A DNA stretch of 64,000 nucleotides from the NCBI RefSeq assembly GCF_964355755.1, contig NC_092680.1, forward strand, positions 8,843,001 through 8,907,000. Reading direction: 5' to 3'. A model generated the notes under the pieces. That model had not been told where the DNA came from. It was given only the letters and a program-made list of their open reading frames with translations, and searched no databases. This DNA comes from Antedon mediterranea (Eukaryota; Echinodermata; Crinoidea; Comatulida; Antedonidae). Of this stretch, positions 39,602 to 48,336 are shown piece by piece. Numbering within the stretch: the first letter of the stretch is position 1; each line of letters opens with the position of its first letter. Position numbers and translations under genes: made by a program.

Positions 39602-39810
39602 GCACAGAAACTGGTTATAATAATAATATATATTTTTATCTTAAAACTCAACTTCTTTTTTTTCAGAACAGGATCAAACAAACATGAACAGAATAAGATT
39701 TACTTTCTTTTTTATTATTTTGTTTAAAACTTTTTCGAATGTGTTAGATCATGTAAATTTAGATCAAACTTTTACAGCTGTATATTGGTATGAATTTCTT
39801 CTTGAGTTTA

Positions 39811-39933
39811 TCATGATTTCGTTAATAGCCTTAAAAGAGCGAGGGCTCCACATGATGCACCAGTAACGGCAAGAGCTTTAAATGTAAATTCCTCGGTCCA
39901 ATCTTTCCGCCTGAAGTTAGAAACAAATTCGTC
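39811..39933 (-). CDS. MCL1-like: MCL1-like exon 2: end of BH2 and membrane anchor
   Basis: This 41-codon exon, too short to stand out as an open frame, begins directly after an AG acceptor with DEFVSNFRRKDW. That completes the BH2 motif left unfinished by exon 1. It then encodes FKALAVTGASCGALALLRLL, a hydrophobic small-residue-rich tail anchor with flanking basic residues, and ends TKS-stop (TGA, 39811-39813). Phase 0 matches the upstream exon exactly. Confidence 0.93.
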   Translation of the reverse strand, partial: DEFVSNFRRKDWTEEFTFKALAVTGASCGALALLRLLTKS

Positions 39934-40820
39934 CTATGAAGAGAAAATATAATAATTGATTGTTAAATGAAATTCTTGTGACTGTGCGATTAAAACAATG
40001 AGTGTTAAATATTGAATTGAACTAATGCCAATTATTATTGATTTTAAACAGTCTATTGCATAAGTGGAATTCAAACTATTTATCATAAATTTGGCAAGAA
40101 CCCAATTCCCATAGGCATTCACATACACTGTCAAAAATATGCATTTACTTTTGGCTGAAAAGAAGCAAATTATCCCTTTAAATTAGTAAATATCCTTACC
40201 CATCCTCCTTGCTTATTAATCCAGCTAGATAGTCTTAATGCTACATATTCTCCAGTATATTTAATTAATGTCTCAACTTGATCATCAAGATTGTTCTCAA
40301 CACAATATTGGGCCAATCTGGCACCAAATACATAGACCATAATAACACGACCCCAATTAACTGGACCTTCTTCGAACATGGTATTCAAACTTGACGTAAA
40401 TCCATCAGATCCGTCCCTTTCAGGATTGTATTTTAACTTCCTTACAATTCCACTAAGAGAAATATCATATTTGCTACCAACTTCATCTCCAATCCTTCGC
40501 AGTGTTTCTGCATAATGCGAATTAACCTTATGATTTCTATGTACTTTGTAAGTAATAAAGTCCCTTGCAAGTTCTCTCGCTATTCGTTCAATATCTCCAT
40601 CCTGTTTATTTCCCCTTCTCATTCTATACTTAGGCCCGTCTACTTCTGATTCGTCTGAGCTGGCTGATGGCGTTGGGGAAGGCAATATGTCGACGTCATG
40701 GTTCTCTTCATCCTGGCTTTGCTGTTTAGCTGTATTAAAATACGTATTTGAAACGGCTTCTTTCTTTAGTGGCGATTCTGTTAAACAAGTCGCCGACATC
40801 TTCGATAAATTGTTAATCAT
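39811..40820 (-). CDS. MCL1-like: MCL1/BFL1-like anti-apoptotic BCL-2 family protein (2 exons)
   Basis: A complete multidomain BCL-2 protein that, by family, would sit on the outer mitochondrial or ER membrane, bind BH3 helices and restrain BAX/BAK. Coding exons are 40200-40820 and 39811-39933; the intron 39934-40199 starts GTAAGG and ends TTCTCTTCATAG. The product is 247 residues. In order: an acidic Ser/Pro-rich PEST-like region (about 37-63), BH4 (ARELARDFITYKV, about 79-92), BH3 (YAETLRRIGDEV, 103-114), BH1 (FEEGPVNWGRVIMVYVFGA, 149-167), BH2 (WINKQGGW then DEFVSNF, 200-214) and a tail anchor (about 223-243). The intron falls in phase 0 after the GGW tryptophan, the position I know from other BCL-2 genes. 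BH1 spacing (F-x-x-G-x-x-NWGR) is that of MCL1 and BFL1, while the BH4 is closer to BCL-XL. The first ATG is 40820; the next (40799) has a better Kozak context and would give 240 residues. The frame upstream has only non-ATG starts. Confidence 0.95.
40200..40820 (-). CDS. MCL1-like: MCL1-like exon 1: BH4, BH3, BH1, start of BH2
   Basis: This exon carries 207 codons from the first ATG to the GGW of BH2, followed by the GTAAGG donor at 40199. Without splicing the frame reads into VRIFTNLKG-stop, which destroys BH2, so the intron is needed. A possible acceptor (AAATTTCAG, ending at 40830) ten bases before the ATG allows for an upstream untranslated exon. Confidence 0.93.
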
Positions 40821-40919
40821 TTGAATATCCTGAAATTTAATAATGAACGTCAGTAACTTGGTCAGGAAGTGAAGAAAAATCAAGAATTTCGCCGGCTCCA
40901 CCAAAATTCTTCACTTTTC

Positions 40920-41110
40920 ACACTCTCCCTCCGCTTGCTGCTACACCAACAATCAGTGTTGTTACGTACGACGTGCGATATACGATCGTTTTACATGCAC
41001 CGTGGCTTTTCGATAGACGCTCTGTTTGTTCTTCTTATTGGTTCGCATGAGTATGCCTTATCCAATCATAATAAGTTCAATGATGACGCTCTCGCGAGTA
41101 ACTAATTCAC
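40920..41110. promoter_or_regulatory. Candidate bidirectional promoter between the MCL1-like and BH3-only genes
   Basis: The segment lies between divergent genes and is CpG-richer than its surroundings. It contains an inverted CCAAT box (ATTGG, 41037-41041), a direct CCAAT box (41062-41066), TGATGACG (CRE-like, 41081-41088), TCTCGCGAG (41090-41098, close to the TCTCGCGAGA core-promoter element) and TACGTACGACGTGCG (about 40963-40977). No TATA box is obvious. Divergent genes sharing CCAAT and TCTCGCGAGA-type elements are a known arrangement; the assignment here is inference from position and motifs. Confidence 0.5.
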
Positions 41111-41205
41111 CGACGCGAAAAAGAAAGATATTATTTTTAGTTCAAAACGTAGACATTTTTTTCGGAATTTTTAAAAAATTGTATTGCTATTTCGTGTATG
41201 TTATT
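41047..41205 (+). other. Possible first exon of the BH3-only gene
   Basis: A strong donor, GTAAGT followed by ATT, starts at 41206, and the frame before it is open with ATGs at 41047, 41053, 41080 and 41083. Splicing 41205 to 41893 joins the frames in phase 0 and would extend the BH3-only protein at its N-terminus (to about 146 residues from the 41080 ATG). The extension has no recognised domain, so this exon may equally be untranslated leader with initiation at 41908. Confidence 0.35.
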
Positions 41206-41270
41206 GTAAGTATTTAATAATTTTGAAATTAAAGAATACATATAATATATTTTCAAAATAGTAAACAATT

Positions 41271-41540
41271 TACTAGGGCCTAGGCTAGCCTAGCTAGGCC
41301 TAGGCCCTAGCTAGGCTAGCCTATCAGCTAGCTAGCTAGATAGTAGGCCGGCGCTAGCCCTAGTTGTTACAGAGTAGGCCTACTACCTAGGCCTAGCCTA
41401 GTACTACTACCGTACGCCTAGCTAGCTAGTACTACAGTACTAGTAGGTAGGGGATAGTAGGGCCTAGGCTGCCCTAGCTAGTAAGTTAGGCTAGGCCGTG
41501 TGCGTCTTGACTTATAATGTTAACTAGGCTAGGCCTATAT
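41271..41540. repeat. CTAG/AGGCCT palindrome-rich block
   Basis: The block is packed with CTAG, GCTAGC, CCTAGG, AGGCCT and TAGTACTA words in both orientations. It lies in the inferred first intron of the BH3-only gene. A similar block is at 37757-37920. It contrasts sharply with the AT-rich surroundings and is self-complementary at many scales. Confidence 0.7.
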
Positions 41541-41892
41541 TATTAATTACCTCTTATCTTATTTATATTTTATTGGTTTTGGGCCTGTTTCTGCTGCATT
41601 GATTGCATATCCTCTGTCTTTTATTTAATTGGCGATGAATATCACTGCGCCAAAAAAGATGTTCTTGTGTTTTAACTTGTCTTGATTGTTGAGGCAAGGA
41701 CAGGTGGTGTGTGACAATAAAAGAAATTCTCTTTCACGAATTTAATGATGAATTGTAGCAAATTGTGTATATAAGTATTTACAAAAACACCTCCCCACCC
41801 ATAATAATTGGTTCCAGGCCCAGCGGTATTATAACAATTTAATATAATTATAAAATTTATATAATAATACTGTATACTGTATTTCATTACAG

Positions 41893-42207
41893 AAATTAAA
41901 ATTAGCCATGAAACAACCATCAGAAAAAGATTTAAAAACACAAGAAAAGGAAAATGAAGAGGACACAAATATTACTCTCCATGTCTGCAAAAAATCAGGA
42001 AATCGAAAGCACTCAACAAACACAAAGATGACAATCGAACACGTTGGTCAAAATCTACGTACAGTCGCAGATAAAGTAAATGCAACTAGTTTAGGAGTAC
42101 ATCTTGGAGAAATTGGCGATCAAGTTGAATTCGATCAAAAAATCAAACCGTTGTTGTTAGTGTTTCAATCAAAGCAACCAGAACAACACACTAATATTAT
42201 AGAATAA
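41893..42207 (+). CDS. Candidate tandem-BH3 BH3-only protein (NOXA/PUMA-like)
   Basis: A 99-residue frame from ATG 41908 to TAA 42205-42207 follows an acceptor (TTTCATTACAG) and is open back to it. The N-terminal 40 residues are charged (Lys/Glu/Asn). Then come two BH3 motifs fitting h1-x3-h2-x2-h3-(G/A)-D-x-h4: V46-GQN-L50-RT-V53-AD-K-V57 and L62-GVH-L66-GE-I69-GD-Q-V73. The first (VGQNLRTVADKVNA) resembles the PUMA BH3. The second, with its DQKI tail and following PLLLVF, resembles NOXA. There is no BH1, BH2 or clear membrane anchor. BH3-only proteins bind the groove of BCL-2 relatives; NOXA prefers MCL1, and an MCL1-like gene is the divergent neighbour. Mouse NOXA, as I recall, is of similar length with two BH3s. 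The motif is short, so chance or another family cannot be excluded. Confidence 0.72.
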   Translation, partial: KLKLAMKQPSEKDLKTQEKENEEDTNITLHVCKKSGNRKHSTNTKMTIEHVGQNLRTVADKVNATSLGVHLGEIGDQVEFDQKIKPLLLVFQSKQPEQHTNIIE

Positions 42208-42325
42208 TGATTCTTTACACAGTAAAACTGTCTTCCAGTTCCATGTTCACAGTAGATGATGAATGTCTGCGAGTGTGTAGAATATCTTACAATTTATGAC
42301 ATTTATGATGACACTTTTTCAAGTA

Positions 42326-42501
42326 GTCGACTCTCCCAATATCAGACTCCCTGACAACCAGAAACTCTCCCAAAACCAGACTTTTCTTGATGTCCAAAAT
42401 TCATTTTTACCATTACAATCACATTCTGAATACCAGACCAGACAGAAAACCGGACAAATTTGGTGATGCCCAAGGGTGTCCAGTATTGGGAGAGTTGACG
42501 G
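42326..42501. mobile_element. 176-bp inverted-repeat element in the BH3-only 3' region
   Basis: The left end GTCGACTCTCCCAATATCAG pairs with the inverse of the right end CAGTATTGGGAGAGTTGAC. TA dinucleotides border both ends (42324-42325 and 42502-42503). Interior CCAGACTTTTC-type words recur. It is the same family as 35485-35700. If the transcript uses the AATAAA at 42575, the element would fold as a hairpin within the 3' UTR. Confidence 0.65.
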
Positions 42502-42574
42502 TATTGCACTGTAAATAGTTTGTTTAATCAATCTACCTGAAACTAGGAAAACATTCTGGTTTTTATTTTATTGT

Positions 42575-42580
42575 AATAAA
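42575..42580 (+). terminator. Candidate poly(A) signal AATAAA for the BH3-only gene
   Basis: AATAAA lies 368 bases past the TAA stop. Another AATAAA is at 42991-42996. Confidence 0.4.
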
Positions 42581-42599
42581 AATGTGAAATACAGTAAAA

Positions 42600-45154
42600 T
42601 GTATTCTGTACAATCCCTCCGATCTGGTGCTACATAATGGATGTGAAAGGCACTGTACCTTCTAACAAACATGCCTTATACAATTTATCACCGCATTTAT
42701 TGAAAAATATATAATTCATCTTTGTATTATAGTCACCATAGTTTGTATTCAAGATATTATATTTAATATGCAATCACTTGCCTAGATAATTCTATAATTT
42801 TTAATATACTGTATATAAATAAGTATCAGTAATCATTGGTTAAATATATTAATAGTACTACTAATCTATATGTATAGTGTCTGCAAGATATAGGGAAATG
42901 ATCTATATATTTTATATGATAAATAATTTGTGATTTAAACTGCCATTTATCTATACTTCACAATCATAATATATACTATTGTTTTTGTGCAATAAACATA
43001 TTTTTTAATAATTAAATTTTCTTTTAATTATTGCATAGTTCTGAAATAATGAGACATAACTTTTGGGACAAACACACACATTATTGATGGTGCCATCCAT
43101 TAAATGCCATAACAAACTAAAGAATGTTGTTCTTTAAACAAAGTACCGTACTGATGCTCAAAAGTTAATAAAGGTACAATCTACTAAGATCTTTGGAAAC
43201 TTTATCAAATTATAGGGGGCGACAGACAGAAAATAAGCATTGAGTGGTTGACATTGGTACGGTGATAGGTTTGCATTTCGTTTCCATGAACAAAATAATA
43301 TTATGCTACTAATTACTTAAGCAGGGCTTATAGTGCTAAGGCGGTCCTTGGTTGTTAAACTAAGAGTTTGATGATCAGCATTTTAACAAAAACATGTCTG
43401 TATATTAGTTAAATTATTTTTTTTTCGACTAATTTTTGGTGAAAGTTAATCACTATTATGATACTTCAAAATGACCCACTTTTTTTCGAAATCTTTTTTT
43501 TTTAATTTTTTTGGAATTAGTCAAAGGGACAATACATCTTCAGTAAATCAGTAGTAAACATTTTGTGTAACGTAAATATATAGCCTAGCCTACTGTACAG
43601 AACAAAAATAAAATCATAAACTAAACCGCCGTTCCGCAACCTATGGGTCGCGACCCAATGTTTAGGTCGCGAAAAAAAAATGATGGGTCGCGAAATTGTT
43701 TGCGATACTGAAACTTGTTATCAATTATACACTGATTTATATGTGAAATGTTCTAAGTTTTGTAGAATCTACAACACTGATTACATTTTACATTTACAGT
43801 TTTTCCCTATGTTGACGTTCGGCGAGTCCATAGCGTAGGCCTACACACAACACAATTGGGAATCGACGACGGGGAAATGGACGATTTTGACGCATAGAGT
43901 TCGTTGTTAATAGTGGGGAATCCCCTTTTAGGACGCGGTTTTAATACATATTAACTGGTTCTACGACGCTATTTTCTGTAGTTTTCAAAGAAGTGTGTCT
44001 TGACTAAAAAACTGCGAACTTTGATGTACCGGCGGTGGGAACTTTTAAAATTAGATTATTAAATTAGAATAATAAAAAGAACAATATAAACAGGTCCATC
44101 CCACTCTTCAGGCCTTTATGGTTCAGGAGAACCCTGACGTTAGCATTGAACGCAAATGTGTATACCGGCGGAAAAAGTAGCTGGCACCGCCGGTGTTTTT
44201 GTAAGATCAAATATATACGCAATGTTGGGTCGAGAAAGTTCCCAAAATAGGATCAGATCAGGTAAAAAAGGGAACGCTGGTCTAAAGAATATCGCCGTCG
44301 AATGTGTCTCGATAGGCCGGCCGCACGCACGGACACTGGTGGTAGTTGAGTAAGCATGAGGCTACCACTAAACTATATTATTATATAGGCCTAATGGATA
44401 GGCTAGGAAAAATGGTGGTGGTCAACACAATCATTTTTTGTTCACATTCCATAGACCTATATTTACACCTACTACGTTGTTGATGAACATCACTAATTCA
44501 TGGTGAGAAGTACCTATTACTAGGCCTAGCCTAGATCCTAGTTTTTGTTCCTTCACCCACGCTCGCCCACCTGTTGAGCATGCAGCAGACGATAAGAGAA
44601 AAGTTTTTGAATAATTACGCATGCTCATTTTTATTTTGCAAATGGGCGGAGTTAAATACTGTCTGGAAACTATTAAATTATTGTTAATTTTAGCCTTTTG
44701 AGTATCATTATGATTACTAAAAAATCAGAGCTCGGTAAAAAATGTGTGTTTGTAGATAGATTTCAATAGACCTAGTAATAGTATAGAAAGTACTGTATAT
44801 TTCCACAGGACTGCATCACTCTCTGATCATAGTCTTTCTATTGACTATGCTCTGATGATTAATAAAAACAAGCCTAGCGCCCTCTATTTGTATTTGGTGA
44901 AAACTTTTGATTGATTAAACTTCTTTTGATGTATACCGGCGGAGCCAACGGTATGGTTTATAATTGCTTTTCTAACGTACAACCAATGAAGAACAATTAA
45001 TTTATTGGTGTTATTTATTTGGCCAGCGAATTACAGTTCAATTTACCAACAACATTTTCAACTGAAATGCTTCATTTATCCGAATTTCTTATTCAACTGA
45101 GATACAGTACTTATTTAACTGAGTTCCTTATCCAATTGTGAGGTCCTTATTAAG
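42600..45154. other. Non-coding stretch with transposon remnants
   Basis: No gene supported. At about 43629-43700, CAACCTATGGGTCGCGACCC followed by TTAGGTCGCG and GGGTCGCGA resembles widely distributed hAT element ends. The 43.8-44.35 kb part is more GC-rich and contains TACCGGCGG at 44027 and 44163 (again at 44934), the second forming a short hairpin with CCGCCGGT at 44187-44194. The open frame at 44156-44353 starts at a non-ATG codon and shows no domain. Confidence 0.45.
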
Positions 45155-45883
45155 GTGATTAATGAAATATTTACAGTAGGTGCTCATTATATTTGCAGTA
45201 TGCATCTTTCTACAGCTCAAACGTTGTTGATACAACCAATGTATAGGCCACCGAGTTCAAATGACGATTGGCTCAATCAATTCCACGATGTCGTTGATTT
45301 TATCCTATCTATTTTACATAAGTACTGTGGTATAATTTTAACTGGTGATTTTAATTATGATTACGGTGTTGATAGTCCCTTAGTTTATAAGAAATTTAAA
45401 GAAATTATTGCTCCACTTGATACTATACAATTTGTTGATTTTTTTACTCGTGTATCTAACACCAAAAGTAGCATTATTGATCTGGTCTTGTGCAATAACC
45501 TTGACATTGTATGTAATTTCAGAAGTCATCCCGGTCTCAGTACAAGTGACCACCTTGGGGTTTATTTTAATATTAACGCTAGATGCAGTAAAGTTAAACC
45601 TGTAGATAGATATTATTATCAATATAGTAAATGTGACCATGACGATCTTTTTACAACGTTGGGGGCGGTTCCTTGGGGACTGTGCCTGGAACAATCAGAC
45701 TGTGAGGAAATGTGGGAAAATTTTAAAGACCTCTTTCTCGCCACTATCAACGATTGTATCCCTAAAGTCAAAAGTAAAAAAAGAAACAGGCCACTTAAAA
45801 ATAAAACAGATCACATCAACATATCTTTAATATCTTTTATTCTTGTGTCTAAAACAACATGTTTCATTCAATCTATTGTATAG
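45155..45883 (+). pseudogene. Truncated LINE endonuclease (AP-type) fragment
   Basis: A 242-codon frame starting at a GTG matches the C-terminal two-thirds of the apurinic-type endonuclease domain of non-LTR retrotransposons, which nicks target DNA for reverse transcription. Visible motifs are YRPPSS (30-35), LTGDFNYD (62-69), TKSSIIDLVLCNN (103-115) and the catalytic SDH (131-133). A conserved-type basic linker (KSKKRNRP) follows near 207-213. The N-terminal part of the nuclease, including its first catalytic residues, is absent. No reverse transcriptase follows: downstream to about 46080 only stop-laden remnants remain. This is a dead 5'- and 3'-truncated copy, probably of a CR1/jockey-type LINE; the exact clade cannot be fixed by eye. 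Confidence 0.85.
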
Positions 45884-46150
45884 GTTTTGAGAAAATCAAC
45901 ATTCCTAAAAAATTAATACAAAGTCCGGAAAGAACAACCAATCAATTAAGTGAAATTTAACAATCAAAACCATCAACATTCTGTAAAATGATTAAAGAAC
46001 ATTCTTAATAATAAACTATTACCGTATATAACAGAGTATAATTCCATGCTCAAGTGTACCCCACCTCATAATTTAGAATTCGGACACAAACCTTTGGGGT
46101 AATATTCATTGTTAATAAAAACCTCCACTTCCCAATTTCTGAAAAATTAC

Positions 46151-46360
46151 AAACCCAAGCCCCCTGGGACTATACCTGGCCAACCCAAGCCCCCTGGGAC
46201 TATACCTGGGCAACCCAAGCCCCCTGGGACTATACCTGGCCAACCCAAGCCCCCTGGGACTATACCTGGTCAACCCAAGCCCCCTGGGACTATACCTGGT
46301 CAACCCAAGCCCCCTGGGACTATACCTGGTCAACCCAAGCCCCCTGGGACTATACCTGGT
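46151..46360. repeat. 30-bp GC-rich tandem array (7 copies)
   Basis: Seven near-identical units of AACCCAAGCCCCCTGGGACT plus ATACCTGG(C/T)C, 30 bp each. Being a multiple of three, the array is open in phase and reads as a decapeptide (KPPGTIPGQP) in the plus frame 46109-46372, and as LTRYSPRGLG-like on the minus strand. The plus frame has no acceptor or flanking coding sequence, so I read it as a minisatellite. Each unit also contains the near-palindrome AGCCCCCTGGGACT. It is strikingly GC-rich for this locus. Confidence 0.9.
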
Positions 46361-46695
46361 CATATACGGTAACTAGGATAGAAGACATTGTACATTGTTC
46401 GTTGCTATTGATTTTTGGAATTACACTTAAATTTGTCCAAAGAAGAAGCTGCATTCTATACTAATGTTCTTATTTACAATTAATACTAGGAACCCATTAG
46501 GAATATGTGATGCGATTTCAATATTTGTTCGTTTCATATTTTTGAAAGTTTACTTAATTAATATTAATGAAAAAATAATAATTTTCCTTTTTCAAAATAT
46601 ATACTTGTACAGAAATTAAATTGATTATATATTATAAATATAGTGTTACCCTATATTATAATAGATATGATAATTAAATAGCAAATAACCTCTAT

Positions 46696-46803
46696 TAAGG
46701 GGACACCTTTTGGAACAAAAAAGTGTCCCCTTAATTGGTGTTTGCCATAGTGTTAATAGATATATTTCCCCTCATTCGTTTCACAGAAATGTGTCCCCTT
46801 AAC
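46696..46803. repeat. Dispersed relative of the 103-bp hairpin satellite
   Basis: CTATTAAGGGGACACCTTTTG is mirrored by AAAGTGTCCCCTTAATTGG about 20 bases on, with another TGTCCCCTTAA near 46792. These are the same stem halves as in the 58-60 kb array. Confidence 0.6.
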
Positions 46804-46809
46804 TAGGTT

Positions 46810-47225
46810 AAAATGATTAGTTGATTGGTTATCATGAATATACTATCACATCACATTGCATAAATTCTATATTAATTTAAATTGTACAACATAAAGCAAC
46901 AATATGTTTGAAATTCACACACACACTGTTTACTAACATTTTCTGTTGAAAATTATCACAGAACTATTTAGTTTGACTAAATCACTTGAAATAAGCACTT
47001 ATTGCACACATAGATACTATATAGAATTTTATGATATATAAGTTCACCCTTAAAACATAGTGTAATGGTCAAGTTTACATGCCTACTACATTAATAGATG
47101 AGGTGTGCTACTTTCACCGATGATAAAATAGGCACTTGCTGTTATATATGTGCAACACATATATTTTTGTTCATCATATAATTCAAGAAAATTAAAATAT
47201 AATATATATTCATTTTACAGCACAA
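46810..47225. other. Non-coding AT-rich stretch
   Basis: No gene or clear repeat seen apart from short AT-rich tracts. Confidence 0.45.
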
Positions 47226-48336
47226 AATAATCTTAGACTTCTATATACCATATTAATAATAGCTTATAAACTTAAATTTAAATGTAATATTATCTATCCC
47301 CAACATTCTGTGTGATTTTGTTATGCGTGTTCATACAGTTTAATTTTGTGTAATGTCTACTAGATGAATAGATGTTATTTCCACAAACACCATCAGTTTA
47401 TTACTATAACTTAATGTAAGTGCTGTAACTTTTGTAGGCATAGCCAAAATCAATTTTACCCTCTCATAACAAACAACAACAAAAACAACTTGAGAGGACA
47501 GTAAAATTCATCTGAACACAACACAGGTTTCTTTTTAGCTTGGCAGTGTAAACTAAATTATAGTAATTTTATAAGTTACTAAAAGGCCTATTCTTGTAAT
47601 TTCATTGGTTTATTTCGCCATTAGTTATTGTCTCCCACTTCAGCACTTAAAAGTACTAATGAATGGTAAGCATTTGTGAACAATTTGCTGCTATAAATGA
47701 CATGACCGAAAACCAATCTAAAAGGGGTCTGTTCCGTGTCCAAAAATCTGATTTCCATTTATTTTTTGTGGGAATAATCTTAGACTTCTATATACCATAT
47801 TAATAATAGCTTATAAACTTAAATTTAAATGTAATATTATCTATCCCCCAAATTCTGTGTGATTTTGTTATGCGTGTTCATACAGTTTAATTTTGGGTAA
47901 GGTCTACTAGATGAATAGATGTTATTTCCACAAACACAGACATAATATTGAACACCATCAGAGTATTACTACTATAACTTAATGAAAGTGCTTTAACTTT
48001 TGTAGGCATAGCCAAAATCAATTTTACCCTCTCATAACAAACAACAAAAACAACTTGAGAGGACAGTAAAATTCATCTGAACACAACACAGGTTTCTTTT
48101 TAGCTTGGCAGTGTAAATTAAATTATAGTAATTTTATAAGTTACTAAAAGGCCTATTCTTGTAATTTCATTGGTTTATTTTGCCATTAGTTATTGTCTCC
48201 CACTTCAGCAGTTAAAAGTACTAATGAATGGTGAGCATTTGTGAACAATTTGCTGCTATAAATGACATGACCGAAAACCAATCTATAAGGGCTCTGGTCC
48301 GTGTCCAAAAATCTGATTGCCATTTATTTTTTGTGG
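47226..48336. repeat. Tandem duplication, ~547 bp unit
   Basis: Copy 1 (47226-47772) and copy 2 (47773-48336) both start AATAATCTTAGACTTCTATA and end TTATTTTTTGTGG, and are highly similar throughout. Copy 2 has an insertion near 47938 (GACATAATATTGAACACC region) and scattered substitutions. Neither copy has coding potential. The similarity implies a fairly recent duplication. Confidence 0.92.

Noticed and set aside
39684-39866. Plus-strand frame of 60 codons
   Set aside because: It lies antisense to the tail-anchor exon of the MCL1-like gene and has no domain of its own.
40821-40904. N-terminal extension of the MCL1-like frame to 244 codons in one exon
   Set aside because: The extended start is TTG, not ATG. 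The first ATG is 40820, and an acceptor-like CAG sits between the extension and that ATG.
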